In this document: piece by piece, positions 25,864 through 35,089 of the stretch
Numbering within the stretch: the first letter of the stretch is position 1
Layout: every line of letters starts with the position of its first letter
Assembly: GCF_000187245.1 (NCBI RefSeq)
Contig: NC_027864.1
Span: 496,001 to 560,000, forward strand
Length of the DNA: 64,000 bases
From: Ogataea parapolymorpha DL-1
Taxonomy: Eukaryota; Ascomycota; Pichiomycetes; Pichiales; Pichiaceae
Direction of reading: 5' to 3'
Notes under the pieces: model-generated
Told to the model about the DNA's origin: nothing
The model's database searches: none
The model's input: the letters and a program-made list of their open reading frames with translations, nothing else
Position numbers and translations under genes: made by a program

Positions 25864-26299
25864 AGATTGGTAAAGAAAATTTGAAAAACTTAAAATTTTT
25901 GCGCACGACCCTGTCAAATGGATGGGGGCAGTGTTTAATGAGTTGCAGTCAAGTAGGCTAGAAGTTGCTAGCCGACAGCAGAAATACCTAAAGAACAATT
26001 GCTAAAATAGTTGAATTGGTCACCCATGACGTCTTGACCAATACCTTGTACCTGATCATTAACAATTCTGTATTTTAAGAAGCTCACTTTTAAATTTAGA
26101 AGTCCCCTGGCCATCGGCCAAAAATTCATGACTCTTGAACCGCTCCAATTCGTAGCAGCCATCCGCTCCCGTTTCCACCCAATCCAGCTGCATCATCCTC
26201 CTTGGGCTGTCCCATCCCTCATTCTCGACAAGCAAAATGTTATACGCCTCCTTACACCGATACATGTGGAAAAAAACATCCTTTCTTTGTTTTTTTGCC
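25864..26299. other. Divergent SRP40/SKP1 interval
   Basis: This 436-bp interval lies between divergent starts. On the minus strand AAAAATTTT (25892-25900) resembles the rRNA-processing element (RRPE) of ribosome-biogenesis genes and lies 29 bp upstream of SRP40, consistent with that gene's role. Most of the right half is occupied by the uncertain minus-strand frame at 26059-26301. Confidence 0.45.
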
Positions 26300-26301
26300 A
26301 T
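26059..26301 (-). CDS. Uncertain 80-residue frame opposite the SKP1 promoter
   Basis: The ATG of this minus-strand frame shares the CATG at 26299-26302 with the SKP1 start on the other strand. The predicted protein begins '[20 protein letters not shown]' and has balanced composition. Many codons begin with G or A, which looks coding. A second open minus-strand frame continues beyond its stop to 25968, so a frameshift or unrecognised intron cannot be excluded. Against it, the SKP1 promoter would have to lie inside it, and I recognise no family. Treat as a possibility only. Confidence 0.2.
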   Translation of the reverse strand: MAKKQRKDVFFHMYRCKEAYNILLVENEGWDSPRRMMQLDWVETGADGCYELERFKSHEFLADGQGTSKFKSELLKIQNC

Positions 26302-26821
26302 GACTGAGAGAAAGATCATTATCATCACGTCGGACGGCGACAAGTTCCCGGTGGAGCGCAAGGTCGCCGAAAAGAGTATTCTGATCAAGAATATGCTGAA
26401 AAACTTGTTGCCTGCCGAAGACGAAGAGGAAGACGACGAAGACGAGGACGAGCCCATCGAGGTTCCAACTCAGAACGTTCGTTCCGCGGTTATGAAGAAC
26501 ATTCTTGAATGGTGTGACCACTACAAAGACTACAACTTCCCGGACGACGAGCAGGACGACGATTCGAAAAAAAGCGCCCCAATTGACGCCTGGGACAAGA
26601 ACTTCCTTAATGTCGACCAGGAGATGCTGTACGAGATCATTCTTGCTGCCAATTACCTCAACATCAAGCCGCTGCTGAACGCCGGATGTAAGGTTGTGGC
26701 AGAGATGATTCGCGGCAAGTCTCCTGAGGAGATCCGCAAGACTTTCAACATAGTTAACGATTTCACACCAGAGGAGGAGGCAGCAATCAGACGTGAAAAT
26801 GAATGGGCCGAGGACCGTTGA
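26300..26821 (+). CDS. SKP1: Skp1, adaptor subunit of SCF ubiquitin ligases
   Basis: Skp1 links cullin to F-box proteins and also acts in the kinetochore CBF3 complex and RAVE. The start at 26300 is chosen because '[20 protein letters not shown]' is the conserved beginning of the BTB/POZ-like fold; the longer frame adds unrelated codons. The 173-residue product has the usual acidic internal loop (Glu/Asp run, residues about 38-52) and the C-terminal F-box-binding helices '[20 protein letters not shown]', '[13 protein letters not shown]' and '[19 protein letters not shown]'. Its length is close to metazoan Skp1 and shorter than the S. cerevisiae protein (194 aa). A partner F-box gene, MET30, lies about 29 kb away. 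Confidence 0.97.
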   Translation: MTERKIIIITSDGDKFPVERKVAEKSILIKNMLKNLLPAEDEEEDDEDEDEPIEVPTQNVRSAVMKNILEWCDHYKDYNFPDDEQDDDSKKSAPIDAWDKNFLNVDQEMLYEIILAANYLNIKPLLNAGCKVVAEMIRGKSPEEIRKTFNIVNDFTPEEEAAIRRENEWAEDR

Positions 26822-26956
26822 TTGCACTTGCTTATCCTCCCGCTTATGTCCAGTCAAATAATGTGCGTCAATGTCCCTGGTTACAGCTTCTGTAGAGTCT
26901 CTTAATTTTGAACTTGGGGTATATATATATTTTTTTATTGCGCTTTTATTGTATGA

Positions 26957-29581
26957 ATGACATCTGAATCTTCAAAATCCACGCCCCGAGGAGCCAGCTT
27001 GAGAATAAAAAACTTTCTGAACAAGAGGAAGAGCCATTCGTCTGTGTCCAGCGCAGGCTCCATGCCTTCGAAGAATCCGAGGCCGGAATCGAACGCCGAC
27101 GTAAGCCCTACTGGTTCATTTTTGGTTCTTCCCACCATCTCGCCAATTACTCCCAACGACTCCATATCGCGCCTCAAGTCGAAAATCAAGGAGCACACAA
27201 GGACCGAAAGCGAGGAAGATGACGATGTAGACGTCGAAGAAATAGTGTCGTCGTCAACCAGATCCACAGCCTCCGTCACAAACCGTACAAGTCGGTCCCT
27301 AAAAAGGCATGTGTCTCATAAATCAGACTCCTCAGCAGGTGCACGGTCGACCACTAAGCCCAAAGCGGGCACGGGGATTTTGGAGAGTCTGATGCATTCC
27401 TTCAATCTGAGGTCCCAGACAAACTTGCACGAGAACCCGCCTACTCTGAGCCCGTCAGCCGAACAAGAACACCATCAGAGCCCGTCTCCCGTGGAGAATA
27501 TCGAGTTCAAGCCCATCAAGACCTCTGTACTCAGCTCGTTGGGCAAAGGCTCCTTGACACTCGATTATTTCCCCAAACCCGCCGGTTCCGAACCTCAGGA
27601 GCCACCGTTCTCTGCCATAGGTAGCGACAGCACGAACCAAACGAACGCCAACACCCTTGTTGACCCGACAACAACGACCACTCAGCCAACGTCTCCAAAT
27701 ACCAACACGCCCGTGGAAGAGGCCCCAAGCTCTTCCAGAAACCTTACCGTCACCAGGAGAACGCTCTCTCCTACCTCGATCAAAAAGTCGGTGAGTGCGA
27801 ACGCGCTGTACACGTTGAACTCTCACAACAATAGCAGCATTCTGGAAGAGGATGGAGCCACCCACAACAGACGTTCTAGACAGCCAAAAGAAAGACGGCG
27901 GCCTACTGTCAGTGACACTACTCAGCTGAGCCGCCACACCACAAATATAGTAGACAACGAAGAAGATCTCGAGGCTCGCAAAAAACGGCTTGCAGAACAG
28001 CTGGATATTAAGCTCCCCAGCCAGAAGCGCCAAGACTCGTTCCACCAGATGTTTCCGGAAATTCCTCCATCTGAAATATTTATTGAAGACTACACATGTG
28101 CCTACCGCAAAGACGTGTTGATTCATGGCCGCATGTACGTGAGCGAAAACCATATTAGCTTTCACTCAAACTTAATTGGACTAATTACGCATTTCACCAT
28201 CACGTTGAGTAAAGTGCTGACCATCAAAAAAAAGAAAACCGTTGGTATTCCCAATGCTCTGGAGTTCGGCACTCTGCATGACAAGTACACCTTCGCGTCG
28301 TTCATTTCCAGAGACTCAACGTACGAGCTGCTGGTGAAGATCTGGTCATCGCTGCTGTCGGGCTCCAATCTCAACACTGTGGACCTGGACTTCACCACCT
28401 CTGAGGTGGACTCTGACGATCCCGAGTCTGACGAGAGCGATGACCCTGACGCCGTGAAAATGTCTCGTCACGGAACCTTGCCAAGCAAAACCATCAAGAC
28501 CACGAAGGAGTCTTATCCTGACTCTGGAAGCGACAGTGAAGTGTCCGACAAGGAGAACATGATTACAGACGACGAGCCAGATATTAACGATAATTCTGAG
28601 AGCCGCACATTCAGAGGAATACCCTACGACGGCCCGTTGCAACACGAACCAACTAGCAATGCGTACTCTTCGGAGTCGGGCGACGTCGAGATCGTCAATG
28701 ATACGATTTCTGCGCCTGTCGGGGCAGTATATTCGCTTTTATTTGGCCAAGATACCATGTTTTTGAAAAATGTCTTAAAGACACAGAAAAACACAGACAT
28801 CTCTGAGATCCCTGCTTTTGATGAGTCCACAAAAAAGAGATCGTACTCATACACCAAGCCGCTCAGTGGTCCAGTTGGCCCCAAACAGACCAAATGTAAC
28901 GTGGAGGAAGAAATCGAGCGCTGCGATTTCAATTCGAGCTGTCTCGTGACCCAGATAACAGACACCCCAGACGTGCCATCCGGCAACTCCTTCCACGTGA
29001 AGACACGCATCTATTTGAGTTGGGGTGACAACAATTGTTGCAAAATATTCATTGTGACGTCCGTTGTCTGGAGCGGCAAGTCGTGGATCAAAGGTGCTGT
29101 GGAAAAGGGAACCATCTCTGGACAGAAAGAATCCCTGGGCATTTTGGTAAAGGAGCTGAAAAAGCGCGTGGAGGCTGGAACTCCCGTTTCTGTCTCGATC
29201 AAAAAGAGAAGGTCGATTTCTGATAAGAAACGGAAGGAAGTCGAGGAGCGCGAAGAGATTCCTGCGGTTTCGCAGACTCCTGCACAGCCTATGCCGAAAG
29301 ACAGGATTCTTGCTCAGCTGGATCTCAAGACGGTGCTTTTGATAATTCTGATCCTCCTTGTTCTGTGGGACAAGTTTACACGCCCAGATGTCGAACGCAG
29401 GCACAGGGCTCTCGACGACCAGATATTCATGACGAGCGAGGCAGACTTATGGAACTGGATCGACCAGCGCCAGAATGGCTTTTCTGCCGACCAGTACCCG
29501 GAAATTGGTGCCCAACAGCTGAAGGAGGTGATCAGGGTGGTGGAGAAACGACTCGACGGTCTGAAGAACTCGGCCAAATAA
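26957..29581 (+). CDS. GRAM/VASt sterol-transfer protein of the LAM family
   Basis: The 874-residue protein has a disordered Ser/Thr-rich N-terminus, a GRAM domain near residues 365-460 ('SEIFIEDYTCAYRKDVLIHG'), an acidic linker, one VASt (StART-like) domain near 575-750 ('ISAPVGAVYSLLFG'), and a single transmembrane helix near 790-810 ('VLLIILILLVLW') followed by a short tail. This is the architecture of the ER-anchored Lam/Ysp2 proteins, which move sterols between membranes at contact sites. A single VASt domain places it with the Lam5/Lam6 type rather than Lam1-Lam4, though an independent one-domain Ysp2 lineage is possible. I leave the symbol empty for that reason. Confidence 0.9.
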   Translation: MTSESSKSTPRGASLRIKNFLNKRKSHSSVSSAGSMPSKNPRPESNADVSPTGSFLVLPTISPITPNDSISRLKSKIKEHTRTESEEDDDVDVEEIVSSSTRSTASVTNRTSRSLKRHVSHKSDSSAGARSTTKPKAGTGILESLMHSFNLRSQTNLHENPPTLSPSAEQEHHQSPSPVENIEFKPIKTSVLSSLGKGSLTLDYFPKPAGSEPQEPPFSAIGSDSTNQTNANTLVDPTTTTTQPTSPNTNTPVEEAPSSSRNLTVTRRTLSPTSIKKSVSANALYTLNSHNNSSILEEDGATHNRRSRQPKERRRPTVSDTTQLSRHTTNIVDNEEDLEARKKRLAEQLDIKLPSQKRQDSFHQMFPEIPPSEIFIEDYTCAYRKDVLIHGRMYVSENHISFHSNLIGLITHFTITLSKVLTIKKKKTVGIPNALEFGTLHDKYTFASFISRDSTYELLVKIWSSLLSGSNLNTVDLDFTTSEVDSDDPESDESDDPDAVKMSRHGTLPSKTIKTTKESYPDSGSDSEVSDKENMITDDEPDINDNSESRTFRGIPYDGPLQHEPTSNAYSSESGDVEIVNDTISAPVGAVYSLLFGQDTMFLKNVLKTQKNTDISEIPAFDESTKKRSYSYTKPLSGPVGPKQTKCNVEEEIERCDFNSSCLVTQITDTPDVPSGNSFHVKTRIYLSWGDNNCCKIFIVTSVVWSGKSWIKGAVEKGTISGQKESLGILVKELKKRVEAGTPVSVSIKKRRSISDKKRKEVEEREEIPAVSQTPAQPMPKDRILAQLDLKTVLLIILILLVLWDKFTRPDVERRHRALDDQIFMTSEADLWNWIDQRQNGFSADQYPEIGAQQLKEVIRVVEKRLDGLKNSAK

Positions 29582-29685
29582 TTACTGTGCTACAAGTAGC
29601 TGCTCTGTCAAAAAATAATATTTTAGTATATATGGCTGTGCTGCACTTAAGAAAAAAGATCATATTTATATCACCTTTATTACTA

Positions 29686-32236
29686 ATGGCAACGGAGTCT
29701 GAGATATACGACGAGGACGATATATTTGATTCGGATGACTCGTACTCGTCTGGCTCAGACTATGAGTTGAGTAAACAAGCTGTGCGGTCGAAGAAGAGGA
29801 ATTTGCAATTGGAACAGAAGGCAAATGACGCTAAGGAGGCAATACGCAACATTGAGAAGACGGCGAAGGACACGAAATTCGACGACTCTGAACTTGTGAC
29901 TATCTCCATGGCGCGGCCGCCAGACTTTATGCCCGATTCCGTCTCTGCTGTCTTTGGAAAGGCAGATTTTTCGTACTTGAAATTGAAACCAGATCATGCG
30001 GCCAGACCTATATGGATCAGCCCGCTCGACGGCAAAATCTTCCTGGAAGGGCTATCACCTCTTTCAGAACAGGCGCAGGATTTCTTGGTGACCATTGCAG
30101 AGCCTGTGAGTCGTCCAAGTTTCATCCACGAATACAGAATCACCACACATTCGCTGTATGCGGCAGTTTCTGTTGGACTTGAGACAGACGATATTATTTC
30201 TGTTTTGAGCCGACTCTCAAAGGTGCCGTTGGCGTCATCTGTTGTCAACTTTATCAAGCAGGCCACGGTTTCGTACGGTAAGGTGAAGCTGGTTTTGAAG
30301 CACAACAGGTACTTTGTGGAAAGTCCACAGGCTGATATTTTGCAGATGCTTCTGAAAGATGAGGTGATTGGAAAATTGCGGATCCAGAGTAGCGAGACGA
30401 CGGTGACGATGAGTGACGGTTTAGTGATCACCAAGCCCGCGCAAAAGGGCGACTTGGTGATCCCAGGAACAGAGGAAAGCAAGAAACGAGAACAGGAAAA
30501 AAAGGACAAACAAATCAAGACAGAAGAGCAGCCGCTTGCAGCCGACAACGGTGCCCAGGATGAAAATTTAGAAAACATATTTGCCACAGTGATTGGCGAC
30601 GCAGGCGAAGAAGAGGACGACGATACGGTGCACTCGTTTGAGATTGCGCATGAATCTGTTGAAATTGTAAAAAAAACGGTGTCAGGAGATTGACTACCCG
30701 ATGTTGGAAGAATACGATTTCAGAAATGATACCCAAAACCCGGATCTGGAGATTGACCTCAAACCGTCGACTCAAATCAGACCTTACCAGGAGAAGTCGC
30801 TGAGTAAGATGTTTGGTAACGGACGTGCAAGGTCTGGAATTATTGTGCTTCCCTGTGGAGCGGGAAAGACTCTGGTCGGAATCACGGCTGCCTGTACGAT
30901 CCGTAAGTCGGTTATTGTGCTCTGTACGTCCTCTGTTTCCGTGATGCAATGGAGACAGCAATTCTTGCAATGGTGCACAATTCAACCCGAGAACGTTGCT
31001 GTGTTCACGTCTGAAAACAAGGAGATGTTTTCAGGAGACGCTGGGCTGGTGGTTTCGACATACTCCATGGTTGCCAATACTAGAAACCGTTCTTACGACG
31101 CCCAAAAAGTGATGGACTTCCTTACGTCTCGTGAATGGGGATTCATCATTCTGGACGAGGTGCACGTCGTTCCCGCTGCCATGTTCCGGAGAGTCGTCAC
31201 AACCATTGCTGCGCATGCAAAACTGGGTCTCACGGCTACGCTGGTCCGTGAGGACGAGAAGATTTCCGATTTGAACTTCCTCATTGGTCCAAAGCTCTAC
31301 GAGGCCAACTGGATGGAGCTTTCGCAAAAAGGACACATTGCCAACGTCCAGTGTGCAGAAGTTTGGTGTCCAATGACCTCAGAATTCTATCAAGAGTATC
31401 TGAGAGAAAGCGCGCGCAAAAGAATGCTTCTTTACATCATGAATCCTACAAAGTTCCAGGCTTGTCAGTTCCTGATCCACTATCACGAAAAACGTGGAGA
31501 CAAAATTATTGTCTTTTCAGATAATGTCTACGCTTTGCAAGAATACGCACTCAAGCTTGGAAAACCGTTCATTTATGGTTCCACGCCGCAGCAAGAGAGA
31601 ATGAACATTTTACAGAACTTCCAGTACAACGATCAGGTCAACACGATTTTCCTGTCGAAAGTCGGAGATACCTCCATTGACCTGCCCGAAGCCACTTGCC
31701 TGATCCAAATCTCGTCTCACTACGGTTCCAGAAGACAGGAAGCCCAGCGATTGGGCAGAATTCTGCGAGCTAAACGGAGAAACGACGAAGGTTTCAATGC
31801 ATTCTTTTACAGTCTCGTTTCCAAAGACACTCAGGAAATGTATTACTCGACCAAAAGACAGGCGTTCTTGGTTGATCAGGGTTACGCATTCAAAATTATC
31901 ACGCATCTTCACGGAATGGAGAACTTGCCGAACCTCGCATACTCGACGGCCAAGGAACGCCGCGAACTTCTTCAGGAGGTGTTGCTGAAGAACGAAGATG
32001 TGGCAGGCATTGAATTGGGCGAAGATTCCGAAAACCTTGTTGGTAACGGAGTCTCTAAAAAACTGAAGAACACCTCCAAGGCAGTGAAGAACCAAGGATC
32101 GCTGGCCGGTCTGGCAGGAGGTGAAGACATGGCTTATGTCGAATATTCTAAGAGTAAGGCCAAGGAAGTTGCTCACCACCCATTCTTCCAGAGAAACTAC
32201 TACAAAAAGAACAAGAGAAAGAAGCAGAATCAATAG
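29686..32236 (+). CDS. SSL2: Ssl2 (XPB/Rad25) DNA translocase of TFIIH, interrupted by a one-base frameshift
   Basis: Two abutting frames together make the essential TFIIH subunit that opens promoters and acts in nucleotide-excision repair. The first (29686-30693) encodes the N-terminal damage-recognition half and stops at 30691. The second, from 30677, encodes the helicase lobes: 'LPCGAGKT' (Walker A), 'ILDEVHVVP' (DEVH box), 'LVREDEKI' (RED motif) and 'QRLGRILR' (motif VI). The frames join at a run of eight A (30669-30676). Skipping one A restores the family sequence '[10 protein letters not shown]' across the join and would give about 849 residues (S. cerevisiae 843). No splice signals fit. 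An assembly error or a real lesion at the homopolymer are the main options. The ATG at 29632 is an alternative, longer start. Confidence 0.93.
30669..30676 (+). other. A8 homopolymer at the SSL2 frame break
   Basis: The reading frame of the N-terminal half of SSL2 leaves this run one base out of register with the C-terminal half. Seven A instead of eight would keep 'VKKRCQ' in frame. It is the only position in the overlap of the two frames that needs no other change. Confidence 0.85.
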
Positions 32237-32273
32237 GTCGATCGCCATTTTCGCTAATATACAATTTATTAAT

Positions 32274-34424
32274 TCACACGTATTTGAGTTTGCTCAGTTC
32301 GATGTGCTCTTGGTACTCGTTCACAATCTTGGTGTTCATCGATTCCAAGCTGGCGGTGATATCGTTCTTGAAGTTCAGAGTTTGGTTCATACAGTCTCCG
32401 ATTCTATGGAAAAATGAAAAGTATTGGTACTTCAAATCGCTCTTAAACTTGTCAAGCTCTGCCTTGGCCTTAAAGTGTCTGGCTTCCACTGCCTTGCGGT
32501 CGGCCAGCATTCTCTTTTGTAGGTTTCTGATTGTGCTTTGGTCGGCCTCCACTTCAGCGTCTTTGGTCGAGAGCTCGTATTCCAGTTGTTCTTTGGTGTC
32601 CTTGTCAATGGCTTGGAAGCTGGCGAGCTCAGACTCCAAGTCGTGGATCGCATACTCTTTGGCCGTCAGCTCCTGCTGTTGGTTATCAAGCTGTTCATGC
32701 AATTTGATCAAGGTGTCCTGGTTCTTACGGTGAGCTTCCACCAAGTCATATTTCAACACGGTGAGGTTAGTTCTAATGTTCAATTCTTTGAGTTGAGGAA
32801 TAATCTCATCCGGCTTCCTACCAAGTTTCGAGTCATCATTTATCACTTCCTCCGTGAACCCGGTGATGGTTATCTGTGGTAATTCTTTGAAAGTGATCGA
32901 ATGAAGCAGGTTATACATGTAAGAGTTGTACGAGTCGATAAGCTTCTCTAATCCTTCGTAGGCTTTTCTTAAACTCAAGAATTTCTCGTTGACAGTCTTT
33001 TGTACCGAATTGCTCTTGTCCACCACGGAATCGATATCTTTTGCCAGTTGGGCGCGCTCTCTGTGCATCATTTCTATGGCCTGAACAGTGAAGTTTTTCG
33101 AACTGAGGCTCGAAAGAATCTGGGATTTGGCCTCTTCAGACTTTGCAAGCTTTTCCTTGATAGATTCAATGTCTTTTTCGATCTTCATGATAGTGGTAGG
33201 CCACTTGAGTTTCTTTTGCATCTGGGCATCGATAAACGCTTGGTACCGAGACACATCAAGCTCTAACAGTCTAGACTTTTCGTGATTAGCACGCATTTTT
33301 TCCTCCTGCGTTGAAAGGCTTTCAACCTTACTGTTCAGCTCAATGTTTTCCTCCTCGATAGAATGTAACCTCTGAGTGACCTCTTTCAAAAACCCGTGAT
33401 ATTCCTTCTCCATCTCTTTGTAATATGAGTCGAAGTTGGAGCCACCGGTGGACATATAAGATTTGTATGATTTCAGAGCATACTTGGTGAAAAGTTTATC
33501 AACGAGATCCTGCTCTTTCATCACAACAGAGTCATTAATGGAATCGTCATAAAGGAACGAGTTGTTCTGAGGCAAATTTTGCGCTTCCTGGAAATTGTCC
33601 AGGTCAACGCTATCGAGATCAAGGCTTTCACCAACAAGTTGACGCATCCAGTAAAGCATACCCAGAAAAATATGCCAATTAGAGCCACCCACTGCACTTA
33701 TCTGTGATTTGTTTATGGTGTCCAAATACGGATACTCCAAGAACTTCAACAGAGAGTACACTTCTTGCTCAATGGAACGCAGAAATTTGTACCCTGGATC
33801 GATCTTCTTGTAAAGCCATTGGAACATGAGCACAAAGTCTTTTTGTGTGGGGTTTTTCAAAGTCTTGTTGGTCAAGGGATGTTTCATCTCAATGTCAAAC
33901 TTGTTGGTGGACAAAAATGCATACAGTTCCTGTTGCATCTTGAGTTGGAAATTGCGGTCCCGTAGTGGACGTGGGTCTCTGGGTTGAGTTGGTGTCATAT
34001 AATTGGCACCTGGAGTATTCACCACGGAGTTCTCAAACAGCCTGCCATTGGACGATGGAGGAAGCTGATGCTGAGCCAGAGATCTGCGTCTGTTTACGCT
34101 TCCGGGAGCAGGAATTCCTGTTCTGGTAAGGGATCTTTGCACCAGATCTTGCACACTGGGAGCGTGTTGCGAAAGGCCAAACGAGCTTTGTCTCTTTTGA
34201 GCACTAGGCTGGTTGAGCAGTCTTGGAGCGCCGATGTTGACATTCTTAGGCAGTAAACTAAGCCTTTTGCGCTTGATTGAGGAGGCAGATGGGATGTTTG
34301 TGTCCAAGGCCGAGAGTATGTTTGTTGTTCCATTAAAATACTGGCCTGTTTGCTGTTGACTAAAATTGGTTGAAAAAGACTGTCTTTTCCTCGGAACCGA
34401 CGACTCCAAATGGTATTCAGACAT
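32274..34424 (-). CDS. NDC80: Ndc80, microtubule-binding subunit of the kinetochore Ndc80 complex
   Basis: The 716-residue product couples kinetochores to spindle microtubules. A basic, Ser/Thr-rich N-terminal tail with several RRxS- or KRxS-type sites suggests Aurora B (Ipl1) control. The conserved block starting 'PRDPRPLRDRNFQLKMQQEL' opens the calponin-homology domain (about residues 140-255). Long coiled coils with a loop follow to the C-terminus. All parts are present and the length is close to the yeast protein (691). On its coding strand TTTTCGCG lies directly upstream of the start region (34431-34438), resembling a G1/S SCB element, but its closeness to the ATG makes that weak. Convergent with SSL2, 37 bp apart. 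Confidence 0.97.
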   Translation of the reverse strand: MSEYHLESSVPRKRQSFSTNFSQQQTGQYFNGTTNILSALDTNIPSASSIKRKRLSLLPKNVNIGAPRLLNQPSAQKRQSSFGLSQHAPSVQDLVQRSLTRTGIPAPGSVNRRRSLAQHQLPPSSNGRLFENSVVNTPGANYMTPTQPRDPRPLRDRNFQLKMQQELYAFLSTNKFDIEMKHPLTNKTLKNPTQKDFVLMFQWLYKKIDPGYKFLRSIEQEVYSLLKFLEYPYLDTINKSQISAVGGSNWHIFLGMLYWMRQLVGESLDLDSVDLDNFQEAQNLPQNNSFLYDDSINDSVVMKEQDLVDKLFTKYALKSYKSYMSTGGSNFDSYYKEMEKEYHGFLKEVTQRLHSIEEENIELNSKVESLSTQEEKMRANHEKSRLLELDVSRYQAFIDAQMQKKLKWPTTIMKIEKDIESIKEKLAKSEEAKSQILSSLSSKNFTVQAIEMMHRERAQLAKDIDSVVDKSNSVQKTVNEKFLSLRKAYEGLEKLIDSYNSYMYNLLHSITFKELPQITITGFTEEVINDDSKLGRKPDEIIPQLKELNIRTNLTVLKYDLVEAHRKNQDTLIKLHEQLDNQQQELTAKEYAIHDLESELASFQAIDKDTKEQLEYELSTKDAEVEADQSTIRNLQKRMLADRKAVEARHFKAKAELDKFKSDLKYQYFSFFHRIGDCMNQTLNFKNDITASLESMNTKIVNEYQEHIELSKLKYV

Positions 34425-34593
34425 GACAGACGCGAAAATAGCCGGTTACAGCGCTATTTATATTCCTTTGGAGAAACGGTGTAAAGAACGTTTTGTTTAC
34501 TTTTATGTTTTGTTTTGGTTTTATTTTTGCGACAGAAAAATATGAGCTGGAGCTGACATAATCAAACGAAAAAAGTTAGGAAATATACATATC

Positions 34594-35060
34594 ATGGCCA
34601 TTGGACAACTGCCCAAGAAGCCTAAATTGGTAAGTAGAATTAGCTCAGCTACTAACTCCAGGCGAATCTTATAAACTTCCGTGTGCGAGTGACCACACTG
34701 GATACCTCACAGTTTACAGGAACGCTCTTATCTTTTGACTCGCACATGAATTTAGTTCTAGCAGATGCAGAGGAGTTTAGACTAACAAAGCGGTCTAAAA
34801 AACAGCTTCGGGAGCAAAAGACTGTTGAAGTGGATGAATCAGGGATAAGTGAAGAAAAACGGTTACTGGGATTGGTGATTTTGCGCGGAGAAACGGTGGT
34901 CTCGGTTGTGGTAGAGGCAGGTCCTAATTTGGCGAGTACGAAACCTGCTCTGCGACTAAACAAGGGTAAAGGATCAGTCAAGCCACTCAAGACGCTGGAC
35001 GGAGCCAAGACGGTGCGGCCCGCAGGAGTCACCAAGCCACGCAGTCTCAAAAGAAAATGA
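34594..35060 (+). CDS. SMB1: SmB, core spliceosomal Sm protein, with a 32-nt intron
   Basis: Spliced from 34594-34629 and 34662-35060, this gives 144 residues. Exon 1 encodes '[12 protein letters not shown]' and exon 2 continues '[14 protein letters not shown]', matching the start of the Sm fold in SmB. '[16 protein letters not shown]' is the Sm1 motif and '[18 protein letters not shown]' the Sm2 motif that identifies SmB. A short basic tail follows, without the long proline-rich tail of animal SmB. SmB is part of the heptameric ring on U1, U2, U4 and U5 snRNAs. The gene starts only after splicing, because no family N-terminus exists in the exon 2 frame alone. It is divergent from NDC80 and ends 29 bp from the SKI2 stop. 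Confidence 0.92.
34630..34661 (+). other. SMB1 intron, 32 nt
   Basis: GTAAGT at the 5' end, perfect TACTAAC at 34650-34656, and TCCAG directly after it. Removing it restores the SmB N-terminus in frame; retention meets a TAA 14 codons later. Confidence 0.88.
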
Positions 35061-35089
35061 AAGTGTAATTTATGTACCTAATGTTCCAT

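Noticed and set aside
30667..30685. A 19-nt 'intron' (GT...CAG) that would also rejoin the SSL2 frames
   Set aside because: Removing it keeps the frame, but it lacks GTAAGT and any CTAAC branch, is far shorter than the other introns, and would delete the conserved KKRC residues. One extra A is the simpler explanation.
34431..34438. SCB element controlling NDC80
   Set aside because: CGCGAAA is present, but within about 15 bases of the ATG, probably inside the leader, so it is unlikely to act as a promoter element.
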